A DNA stretch of 55,863 bases from Thermodesulfobacteriota bacterium (lineage in GTDB: Bacteria; Desulfobacterota; UBA8473): contig JBFLWQ010000023.1 of the NCBI GenBank assembly GCA_040757775.1, positions 1-55,863 on the forward strand. The letters are read 5' to 3'. The notes under the pieces are model-generated. The model was not told the DNA's origin. It searched no databases and saw only the letters and a list, made by a program, of their open reading frames with translations. Made by a program: the position numbers and the translations under genes. Below, piece by piece: positions 49,521 to 55,863 of the stretch (position 1 is the stretch's first letter; each line of letters opens with the position of its first letter).

Positions 49521-50411
49521 CTACTTTTGCACAACCAGCCTTTTTAAAGCCTCCAGATACTTTTCCCTGGTTTTTTCTATTATGTCTTCCGGCAATTCAG
49601 GGGGAGGGGGGGACTTATCCCAATTTATAGAAAGCAGGTAGTCTCTCAGGAACTGTTTATCGAAACTCTTCTGAGCTCTCCCTGGTTTATACTCATCTTT
49701 AGGCCAGAAACGGGAAGAGTCCGGGGTGAGGAGTTCATCTATCAGCATTAATACGCCGTTGAAAATTCCGAATTCAAATTTGGTGTCTGCAATGATTATT
49801 CCCTTGTCTTCCGCTACCATACTTCCTTTTTTATATATCTCCAGGCTTATCCTGGTTACCTCATCTGCAAGCCTATCCCCTATAATTTTTTTAATCTCTT
49901 GAATAGTTATATTCTCGTCATGGTGCCCTTTTTCTGCCTTGGTGGATGGGGTAAATATGGGTTCGTTCAGTCTGGAGGATTCCAGGAGCCCGCGAGGAAG
50001 CTGTATGCCACATACAGTATTTCCCTGCTGATACTCCTCCCATGCAGAACCTGCCAGATAACCACGGACCACGCATTCAACAGGCAAAGGTCTGGCTTTT
50101 TTTACTAACATACTTCTGCCTTCTAAAATATCTTTATATTCCTGACATTCTTGAGGAAAATCTCTAACATTGGCAGATACCAGATGGTTAGGCACTATAT
50201 CGTTCATAACTTCAAACCAGTATTTCGAAATCCGGGTTAGCGTTTTCCCCTTATCGGGTATGCCGTTTTGCATAATTACGTCAAAGGCAGAAACCCTGTC
50301 CGTTGCTACTATCAATAGATGTTCACCCATATCATATATGTCTCTGACCTTCCCTCTTCCCAAAAGTTTGAGTCCTTTTAAATTCGTTTCAACTGTTACC
50401 TCTTTGGTCAT
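49521..50411 (-). CDS. purC: Phosphoribosylaminoimidazole-succinocarboxamide synthase
   Basis: 296 residues, SAICAR synthetase of de novo purine synthesis. [58 protein letters not shown] and [37 protein letters not shown] are diagnostic. It joins carboxyaminoimidazole ribotide to aspartate with ATP. It is the eukaryote-like longer form (about 300 residues), common in proteobacterial anaerobes. AAGGGG precedes the ATG. Single-gene housekeeping unit at the end of the accessory cluster. Confidence 0.94.
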   Translation of the reverse strand: MTKEVTVETNLKGLKLLGRGKVRDIYDMGEHLLIVATDRVSAFDVIMQNGIPDKGKTLTRISKYWFEVMNDIVPNHLVSANVRDFPQECQEYKDILEGRSMLVKKARPLPVECVVRGYLAGSAWEEYQQGNTVCGIQLPRGLLESSRLNEPIFTPSTKAEKGHHDENITIQEIKKIIGDRLADEVTRISLEIYKKGSMVAEDKGIIIADTKFEFGIFNGVLMLIDELLTPDSSRFWPKDEYKPGRAQKSFDKQFLRDYLLSINWDKSPPPPELPEDIIEKTREKYLEALKRLVVQK

Positions 50412-50527
50412 CTAATAACCCCTTTCTTTGAAGATATTCTGCAAAAATGTATCTGTTTAAAAGAGTATCCCTGAGATGGAATTAATACCGAAGCGGAAAT
50501 GGATACGCCTTCAAGGTTCTCACTGGG

Positions 50528-51874
50528 TTATGATTCCAATGATAGAAGAGAATCCACCACTCGTTCCAGGTGATGCACTGTATTGCATTCTCTGGCAAGA
50601 TGGCAGCAGGGGAGGTATTTTTTCATCTCTGAATCGCCTGTGCCCCAGAACGACCGGGGCTCCGGGTTCAACCAGATAAGCCTCTTGCTCCTTTCATGCA
50701 TCGATTTCAGGATGCCGGTTTGAGGGTCGCCGTAATTGTTCCGTGCATCTCCCAGGATAATTATTGTTGTCTTATTGGTGATAAGGGGAGACCAGTTTTC
50801 GTCGAAATCGCGTAATGCCTGCCCATAATCTGTTGGACCAAGTACGATACCCAGACCTATACCGCTTTGTAGCTTTACCAGTGCCTCTCCAACAGGATAT
50901 TCATCGAAAATATGGGTTACCTCTATGAGATTAGAGCAGAAAATAAATGTCCGTATCCTTGCGAGTGACTTATTCAGGCTGTATAGAAATAATAACAGAA
51001 ACCTTGCCACGGTTTCAACCGAACGACTGACATCACATATGGCAACAATATCCGGGCGGTCTACCTTCTTCTTTTTCCAGTGAATATCAAAAAGGATGCC
51101 TTGATAACTGATGTTGTTTCTCAGGGTTTTTCTGAAATCAAGGTGACCTCTTTTAGAGGTTTTCCTTCTTCTTGAATGAATGTCGTTAAGGCGTTTCACC
51201 ATCTTCTGGATAATGGAATGCATGCGGTAAAAGTCTCTCTGCTCTAAATTGGACAGCTTGATACTTTTCAGGTAATCTTCAATCAAGTTTTCTGTTGCTG
51301 AAGGTGAATACAAGGCAAATTGCTGCTCTACAAAATCCTTTACATTTTCAAAGAGGTAGTCTTTGCCCTTCTCCAGTTTCTCCGCCATTTGTCTGGAGGA
51401 AAGAGTGTTCTTATGAAAAAGACGTTTGATGTCTTGATTCAGTCCATTCAATCCCATATGACGTAGAATTCTGTGAATGTAGAGTCCTTTCTGTGTAAAA
51501 AACTGCATCCCTGTGATACGGACTTCCCGTGCCGCCTCTCTTATTGAAGAAGCAAGCCCTCCAAGATCACCAGAGAGTATCATCTGAGAAAGGAGAGAAT
51601 TCTCTTCCATTATATCTGGGGCAAGATTCTCTGGAAAATCACCTGTAGTTTCTGAGAAGGTGTCAAAGGAAAAAAACCTATAGAAACACTCCTCAAAGAT
51701 TTCCTTTTCGTGAAGGGATTTTGCCAGGACAGCAGACAGGGAATCTTTAAAAACTTCCCTGTCATGATAACCTGTCAGCTTCACGGTATTCATAGCATCA
51801 ATAGTCTCTGGTACTGATATTCTGGCTCCGGAACTGCGAAGTGCCAGGATAAAATCTTTCAGAATTTGTTCCAT
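50528..51874 (-). CDS. VWA-domain protein (CoxE/ViaA-like)
   Basis: 448 residues. A helical N-terminal half (about 1-250) precedes a von Willebrand factor A domain with the MIDAS start VAICDVSRSVETVARFLLLFLY, CSNLIEVTHIF and ILGDARNNYGD. Such proteins act with MoxR-type AAA ATPases as chaperones that insert or remodel metal cofactors (CoxD/CoxE for CO dehydrogenase, RavA/ViaA for respiratory complexes). The partner ATPase lies directly upstream with a three-base gap. Neighbouring Fe-S enzymes in this window are possible clients, but that is inference. Confidence 0.85.
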   Translation of the reverse strand: MEQILKDFILALRSSGARISVPETIDAMNTVKLTGYHDREVFKDSLSAVLAKSLHEKEIFEECFYRFFSFDTFSETTGDFPENLAPDIMEENSLLSQMILSGDLGGLASSIREAAREVRITGMQFFTQKGLYIHRILRHMGLNGLNQDIKRLFHKNTLSSRQMAEKLEKGKDYLFENVKDFVEQQFALYSPSATENLIEDYLKSIKLSNLEQRDFYRMHSIIQKMVKRLNDIHSRRRKTSKRGHLDFRKTLRNNISYQGILFDIHWKKKKVDRPDIVAICDVSRSVETVARFLLLFLYSLNKSLARIRTFIFCSNLIEVTHIFDEYPVGEALVKLQSGIGLGIVLGPTDYGQALRDFDENWSPLITNKTTIIILGDARNNYGDPQTGILKSMHERSKRLIWLNPEPRSFWGTGDSEMKKYLPCCHLARECNTVHHLERVVDSLLSLES

Positions 51875-51877
51875 TTT

Positions 51878-52828
51878 TTAGATTGCAGCTTCTTTTATAG
51901 CTTTCCTGGTCATATCATAGAGATGTTCTTCAGCTACTTTAATATCTCCTTCAAATTTCAGGATGATATGGAGAGTTTCACTGATCAAATCCGAACTCAG
52001 TTTATCTGCATGAAGAAGGAGCATTACTCTTGCCCAATCAATAGTTTCGCTTATAGAAGGAATTTTCTTTAGATCCAGTTCTCTCAGTTGTTGGATGAAG
52101 GAAACCAGCTGGATCCTGAGCTTTTCTGAAATGCCGGGCACCCGAATACGGATGATCTCTCTTTCGAGTTCTGGGGCAGGGAGCGGGATAAAGAGGTGTA
52201 GACAGCGCCGTTTCAGTGCTTCACTCAGTTCTCTGGTATTATTGCTTGTCAGAAACACGAATGGCCTGGTTTCTGCATGGATGGTATCGATCTCCGGAAT
52301 GGATACCTGAAAGTCTGAAAGAATTTCCAGCAAAAAAGCCTCGAATTCGTGGTCTGATTTGTCAATTTCATCTATCAGCAGCACAGCGCCGTCTTTTTGT
52401 TGTAGTGCCTTCAGTAGCGGTCTTGGCTCCAGGAAGGAGCGGGAAAAGAAGATGTCATTGTATTGATGAAGCTTGTCAATGGATGCTGAAAGTCCCTTTG
52501 CCCCCTTTAAGACATCATTGAGTTTATCCTTCAGCATCTGGGTATAAAGTAACTGCTTCCCATATTTCCATTCGTAGAGTGCCTTTGATTCGTCAAGCCC
52601 TTCATAGCATTGCATACGGATTAAAGGGGCGCCAAGAAAAGTTGCCGCCGTTTTAGCCAGTTCGGTTTTACCAACACCGGCCGGTCCCTCGACAAGGATA
52701 GGTTTCTCTAAATGATACGCAAGATATACAGTGGTAGCAATCTTTTTGCTGCAAATGTACTCTGCATTTTTAAGACCCTGCCGAACGTTTTCGATAGAGG
52801 CAAATTTTTTATCATGGAGCAAATTCAT
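51878..52828 (-). CDS. MoxR-family AAA ATPase
   Basis: 316 residues. Walker A GPAGVGKTELAK (about 39-50), Walker B LLIDEIDKSD, sensor FLTSNNTRELSEALKRRCL with arginine finger. Typical of the MoxR/CoxD subfamily, including the lid domain at the C-terminus. It forms a functional pair with the downstream VWA protein (gene end and start almost touch). Upstream, 55 bases separate it from the ferritin-like gene, so the MoxR-VWA pair may be transcribed separately or by read-through. Confidence 0.9.
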   Translation of the reverse strand: MNLLHDKKFASIENVRQGLKNAEYICSKKIATTVYLAYHLEKPILVEGPAGVGKTELAKTAATFLGAPLIRMQCYEGLDESKALYEWKYGKQLLYTQMLKDKLNDVLKGAKGLSASIDKLHQYNDIFFSRSFLEPRPLLKALQQKDGAVLLIDEIDKSDHEFEAFLLEILSDFQVSIPEIDTIHAETRPFVFLTSNNTRELSEALKRRCLHLFIPLPAPELEREIIRIRVPGISEKLRIQLVSFIQQLRELDLKKIPSISETIDWARVMLLLHADKLSSDLISETLHIILKFEGDIKVAEEHLYDMTRKAIKEAAI

Positions 52829-52883
52829 CAGATTCCTTTCGTGGGAGGGGCTTTGCCGATGCCTACTTCCGTTTCGACTTTTT

Positions 52884-53375
52884 CTATTTTATGCCTCTGG
52901 AGTAATTAATCATTATCGTGAGGTGTTTTTTAGTGGCATTCTCAATCTGTTGTATCTTTTTGGTAAATTCCGTATCATTGATTTTAATTTTCCTGAAAAA
53001 ATTGGACTCATCAAGGTCGCCTTCAACAGATGCGCCAAATTTATAGGCTTCTGACTCATTTTTATAAATTTCTAACTCGTTTGAGTCTTTTCCCCTTAGT
53101 TCTTTCAATAAGCTGTTAACCTTGTTAACAAAAAGTTTTAGCTGATTGTTGTCGATAAGAATCTTAACCTGAAACGACTTCTCAATACTGGCTTTTGATC
53201 GAATATCATTAAATACTTTGGCATGTGTTAGTTCTTCTTTTGTTATTGTTTCCCAAAACTTCTTGACAGGATTCGTAAAATTATCGCATTCAGAGAAACA
53301 TTGATATATCTTTGAAAGTCCAACTTCGATTTTAGCTAAATTTGCTAAAACCAGATCATGCTCTTTTGATAGCAT
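52884..53375 (-). CDS. Ferritin-like/rubrerythrin-related protein
   Basis: 163 residues, predicted all-helical. Spaced carboxylates and histidines resemble a di-iron four-helix bundle: NLAKIEVGLSKIYQCF (Glu17), ITKEELTHAKVF (ExxH), a second half with ESEAYKFGASVEGDLDESNFF and QIENATKKHLTIM (E and H). There is no C-terminal rubredoxin domain. A role in iron or peroxide handling is plausible, but the match is weak and rests on pattern only. It is the third gene of a transcript with the MBL protein and adenylate cyclase. Confidence 0.5.
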   Translation of the reverse strand: MLSKEHDLVLANLAKIEVGLSKIYQCFSECDNFTNPVKKFWETITKEELTHAKVFNDIRSKASIEKSFQVKILIDNNQLKLFVNKVNSLLKELRGKDSNELEIYKNESEAYKFGASVEGDLDESNFFRKIKINDTEFTKKIQQIENATKKHLTIMINYSRGIK

Positions 53376-53421
53376 TTGTCCTCCTTTCTATAGACCTTCT
53401 TTTGTGAATTGGTTGAGATTT

Positions 53422-54231
53422 TTAAAGGATTGAATCAATTCCTACCTGTTTCAGGTGTTCTAATTTCTGTATTAAGAAATAAATGTCCCTCCTGTTTGGC
53501 AATATACTCCCGTGTTGTGGCGCAATCATATTAATATCAAGATTTTTTATTTCACTCATTGCGTGCCTGAGTGATTTTTCACATGGCATTACTTTCCTAT
53601 GAAATGTAAGGATATCTAGTAAAGGACAATAATCCTTTTCGTTTTTACAATTACTATAATCAGCACAAGTTATACAATCATTATCCAATTTAAGGAAGAG
53701 GTCCCATTTTGTCGAAAAACTGCCGAAAAGATCACTGGTAAATAGAGTTTTTGTTTTTACATCATACGTAACAAAGCTTCCTTGTGTATGGGCATAAGGG
53801 GTTTTTATGAATAGAAATGTCCGATTATTAAATGTGAAAGCGTAATTTCGGTTATCAATAGAGTCCAAGAGATAGTGTTTTTCTCTGTCAATATAATAGT
53901 TGATAAAGAAATTGCTGTTTATTTCAGAAAAGATTTTAAGATTTTTATTTTCACATATGTCGATCATATTTTGCATTGATCCACATAGATCAGGGTCATA
54001 ATGTTGATAAATCAGCCCTACTATTTGATTTGGATCAACACCTGCCTGTAAGATCTTCCTTAAGACTATAGCAAAATCCGGACGGCTTCCTCCATCTATT
54101 AAAACTGCTTTGTCATCCTCAACAATCAGATACGGATTGCAGTGCAGATTTGATTTCTCTTCATAAAAGCCAACCCAGTAAATGCCTTCTTCTATCTTGA
54201 TAGGTCTGTCATATTTTTCATGACTGTTCAT
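53422..54231 (-). CDS. MBL-fold ODP (oxygen-binding di-iron) domain protein
   Basis: 269 residues, single metallo-beta-lactamase-type domain related to the di-iron domain of flavodiiron proteins. Segments: GIYWVGFYEEKSNLHCNPYLIVEDDKAVLIDGGS, the metal loop YQHYDPDLCGSM, PYAHTQGSFVTYD, TLFTSDLFGSF and MIAPQHGSILP. In flavodiiron proteins the loop is HxExDH; here it reads H77-Y-D79-P-D81-L82, so one glutamate is aspartate and the last histidine is leucine. No flavodoxin domain is fused. Oxygen or redox sensing rather than reductase activity is likely. The gene is 30 bases downstream of the adenylate cyclase. Confidence 0.78.
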   Translation of the reverse strand: MNSHEKYDRPIKIEEGIYWVGFYEEKSNLHCNPYLIVEDDKAVLIDGGSRPDFAIVLRKILQAGVDPNQIVGLIYQHYDPDLCGSMQNMIDICENKNLKIFSEINSNFFINYYIDREKHYLLDSIDNRNYAFTFNNRTFLFIKTPYAHTQGSFVTYDVKTKTLFTSDLFGSFSTKWDLFLKLDNDCITCADYSNCKNEKDYCPLLDILTFHRKVMPCEKSLRHAMSEIKNLDINMIAPQHGSILPNRRDIYFLIQKLEHLKQVGIDSIL

Positions 54232-54261
54232 CTGTTTCCCATAAATGTTTAATGTGTTATA

Positions 54262-55050
54262 TCACAGTTCTTTTATAACAAAATAAGCCTTCATACTATC
54301 CTTGTTCTTTAAGCCTATTTCCCCTCTTTCCTCGAATTCAAAAAAATCACGGGTTTGCAGATATGTTTCCTCTGATATATTAACCTTTCCTTTCTCTCCC
54401 GATGATTCAAATCGTGAAGCTATATTTACATTGTCACCAAAGACGTCAAACTGCATCCGTTCTTTCCCTACTACCCCTGCCATTACTTTACCTGTATGAA
54501 TACCTATGCGTATCTGAAACTCTTCCTCGCTTTCTCTGTTTAATGTTTCAACAACTTTTAGCAAGGCAAGCCCCGCTCTTACTGCCATAACAGCGTGTTC
54601 TTCAAATTCATCCGGAGCGCCAAAAACAGCCATATAGGAATCACCGATAGTCTTTATTTTTGTACCTTTAAAACGAGCTATTATACCATCAAAGTCAGAA
54701 AAGAGTTTATCCAATATCCCTATCAATACTTCACCTGAAATTCTTTCAGCCAGACGGGTAAAGCCCACAAAGTCAGAAAATAATATAGTACAATTATACA
54801 ATCTAGGAGCAAACTGCCCTTCATATTTTATCTCTTCTGCAACCTTTGCTGGCAGGGTATTCTTTAGCAAAGAGTCTACCTTTCTTTCTAAAATAACATA
54901 TTTTTGAATTACCTCTTTTAGAAGTTTCTTTTGTATACTATCATCTTCAATTATAGCAAGGGAATTCAAATAATCCATTACAATGCTGTTCGTTGATTCT
55001 GACTCGAGATTATTTTCTTTATATAGAGTCAATATTGTTTTTGTTTTCAT
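54262..55050 (-). CDS. Class III adenylate cyclase
   Basis: 262 residues. A short N-terminal helical region (about 1-75) precedes one cyclase homology domain with both metal aspartates (ILFSDFVGFT and KTIGDSYMAVFG), the purine-selecting Lys (KIKTIGD) and Asp (QFDVFGDNVN) of the adenylate type, and the transition-state Asn and Arg in NIASRFES. All catalytic positions are present, so cAMP synthesis as a homodimer is expected. No membrane segments or sensor domain are fused. A separate ODP-domain gene lies immediately downstream, which may be the sensory partner. Confidence 0.88.
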   Translation of the reverse strand: MKTKTILTLYKENNLESESTNSIVMDYLNSLAIIEDDSIQKKLLKEVIQKYVILERKVDSLLKNTLPAKVAEEIKYEGQFAPRLYNCTILFSDFVGFTRLAERISGEVLIGILDKLFSDFDGIIARFKGTKIKTIGDSYMAVFGAPDEFEEHAVMAVRAGLALLKVVETLNRESEEEFQIRIGIHTGKVMAGVVGKERMQFDVFGDNVNIASRFESSGEKGKVNISEETYLQTRDFFEFEERGEIGLKNKDSMKAYFVIKEL

Positions 55051-55063
55051 TATATGCCGTTCT

Positions 55064-55660
55064 TTACAGCCCTAACTCCTTATCAATTCCCTGCATGGCT
55101 TTGAGACTCAGCTCTGCAAATTCCTCCAGGGGGATATTGAGCTTTTCACACTCTCTGATAAGCTCCCTGTCAACACTTCTGGCAAATTCCTTTTGTTTCA
55201 TCCTTTTTAGTATGGATTTGGCTTTAACGCTGGTGATCTTCTTGTCAGGATAAACCAGGGTTGTCGCAACGATCAAACCGGTTATGCACTCGGCACAGGT
55301 CAGGGCAAAGTCGAAATCTGTATCACGTTGTATGCCCAGTGCGTCCCCATTGTGGGCTTTGATGGCCTGGATTATCTCGTGGTCAATACCTTTCCCCTCT
55401 AGTATCCTTGCTGTTTCCAGTGCATGCCTGGAAGGGGTGTCTTTTGTCTCTTCGTAGTCCAGATCATGTAAAAGCCCTGCAATACCCCAAGCATCAGCAT
55501 TATAACCCAGTCTTTCCGCCAATGCCCTCATAATTACCTCTGTAGCAAAAGAGTGTTTTTGCAGGTTGTCCTTCTTCAGATATTCGCCCATAAGTGAAAG
55601 GGCACCTTCTCTATCAATACCTAAATCTTTTCTTCTTTCCATCTGATCTTCCCCGACCAT
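55064..55660 (-). CDS. HD-domain (HDIG-type) phosphohydrolase
   Basis: 198 residues with an HD motif: QKHSFATEVIMRALAERLG, LLHDLDYEE (the HD pair), RHALETARILEGKG and IKAHNGDALG, followed by a helical region with CAECITGLIV. Proteins of this size in the family act on nucleotides, 2',3'-cyclic phosphates or similar substrates; the sequence does not specify. ATG 55660 is used; ATG 55642 has a somewhat better GGGGA site and would shorten the protein by six residues. It ends 13 bases before the cyclase start, so both may be in one transcript. Confidence 0.8.
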   Translation of the reverse strand: MVGEDQMERRKDLGIDREGALSLMGEYLKKDNLQKHSFATEVIMRALAERLGYNADAWGIAGLLHDLDYEETKDTPSRHALETARILEGKGIDHEIIQAIKAHNGDALGIQRDTDFDFALTCAECITGLIVATTLVYPDKKITSVKAKSILKRMKQKEFARSVDRELIRECEKLNIPLEEFAELSLKAMQGIDKELGL

Positions 55661-55734
55661 CCTTACCTTTTCTGCTCTATTAGTTATTGTTTCAATTTTA
55701 TTTAGGTCTTTATTTATAGCCGAAGTTCAGGGGG

Positions 55735-55759
55735 GAGAGTTCCGGGGAGAGAGTTCCGG
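55735..55759. repeat. Tandem GAGAGTTCCGG repeats next to the partial Y1 transposase
   Basis: GAGAGTTCCGG occurs at 55735-55745 and 55749-55759, 14 bases apart, between the partial transposase and the HD gene. Such short repeats beside a REP-associated transposase could be its recognition elements. Confidence 0.45.
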
Positions 55760-55770
55760 AGACAGTATAC

Positions 55771-55863
55771 CTAACTGCCCGTGTCTTTCTTTTTCGGCCC
55801 CGGCTTTTGCCGCCGCAAAACAAGGGAGACCAATCCTTCCACTCTCTCCAAAAAGGCTTCATC
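55771..55863 (-). CDS. REP-associated (Y1, IS200-like) transposase C-terminus, partial
   Basis: The last 30 codons plus stop (TAG 55771-55773) of a reading frame that enters from the window edge. It ends with DEAFLERVEGLVSLVL followed by RRQKPGPKKKDTGS, the usual basic tail of REP-associated tyrosine transposases. The gene is cut by the window edge, so domains and intactness are not visible. Confidence 0.6.
   Translation of the reverse strand, partial: DEAFLERVEGLVSLVLRRQKPGPKKKDTGS

Noticed and set aside
1-55863. tRNA or rRNA genes
   Set aside because: No cloverleaf with a GTTCRANNC T-arm signal or rRNA-like conserved block was recognised by eye; a dedicated scan (tRNAscan-SE, Infernal) would be decisive.

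Overview
The window looks like chromosomal DNA of a strictly anaerobic Desulfobacterota-type (former Deltaproteobacteria) bacterium. This is inferred from gene content: a complete Gram-negative dcw cluster, sulfide-dependent sulfur assimilation genes (DUF39/NIL homocysteine pair, His-type Thi4), acyl-CoA degradation genes and oxygen-sensitive 2-hydroxyacyl-CoA dehydratase/benzoyl-CoA reductase-like proteins. No rRNA, tRNA, CRISPR array or replication origin was recognised. Both edges cut mobile DNA: the N-terminus of a transposase at the left and the C-terminus of a REP-associated (Y1) transposase at the right.

Layout. 0-2 kb: IS end, a ParD/RelB-like plus ParE/RelE-like toxin-antitoxin pair, and an orphan OppF/DppF ATPase. 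1.9-6.8 kb (minus strand): a sulfur block (DUF39 homocysteine synthase, NIL-ferredoxin, Thi4, an unlisted 46-aa small gene, a PP-loop tRNA-thiolation-type ATPase) preceded by a strong promoter and a long structured leader, then a ROK sugar kinase. 7.2-14.1 kb (plus): a beta-oxidation-like operon (acyl-CoA dehydrogenase, MaoC hydratase, split AtuA, crotonase, solute-binding protein, thiolase), probably for branched or terpenoid acids. 14.2-17.8 kb (minus): an SDR without its catalytic residues, phosphomannomutase/phosphoglucomutase, queuosine-precursor transporter, ATC hydrolase-like protein. 17.8-18.5 kb: repeat-rich gene desert.

18.5-37.6 kb (plus): the full division and cell-wall cluster mraZ-STAS-rsmH-ftsL-ftsI-murE-murF-mraY-murD-ftsW-murG-murC-murB-ddl-ftsQ-ftsA-ftsZ. 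It starts at a near-consensus promoter with MraZ boxes at +1. Its spacers hold MITE-like inverted repeats and degenerate short tandem repeats. A B12-type radical SAM protein follows.

39.5-49.5 kb (plus): the most unusual region. A PAS-PAS-LuxR regulator is followed by seven genes: five 2-hydroxyacyl-CoA dehydratase (HGD-D) superfamily proteins surrounding the large and small subunits of a coenzyme-B12 acyl-CoA mutase. The outer dehydratase-like genes form two paralogous pairs in mirrored order. The mutase keeps the family scaffold, but its substrate-pocket segments differ from methylmalonyl-, isobutyryl- and 2-hydroxyisobutyryl-CoA mutases. This is the best candidate for an undescribed pathway, joining radical carbon-skeleton rearrangement to Fe-S radical dehydration or reduction.

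49.5-55.9 kb (minus): purC, a VWA plus MoxR chaperone pair, then a small apparent signalling operon (class III adenylate cyclase, oxygen-binding-domain MBL protein, ferritin-like protein) and an HD-domain hydrolase. Where a better ribosome-binding site decided it, start sites were moved from the longest reading frame; this is stated per gene.
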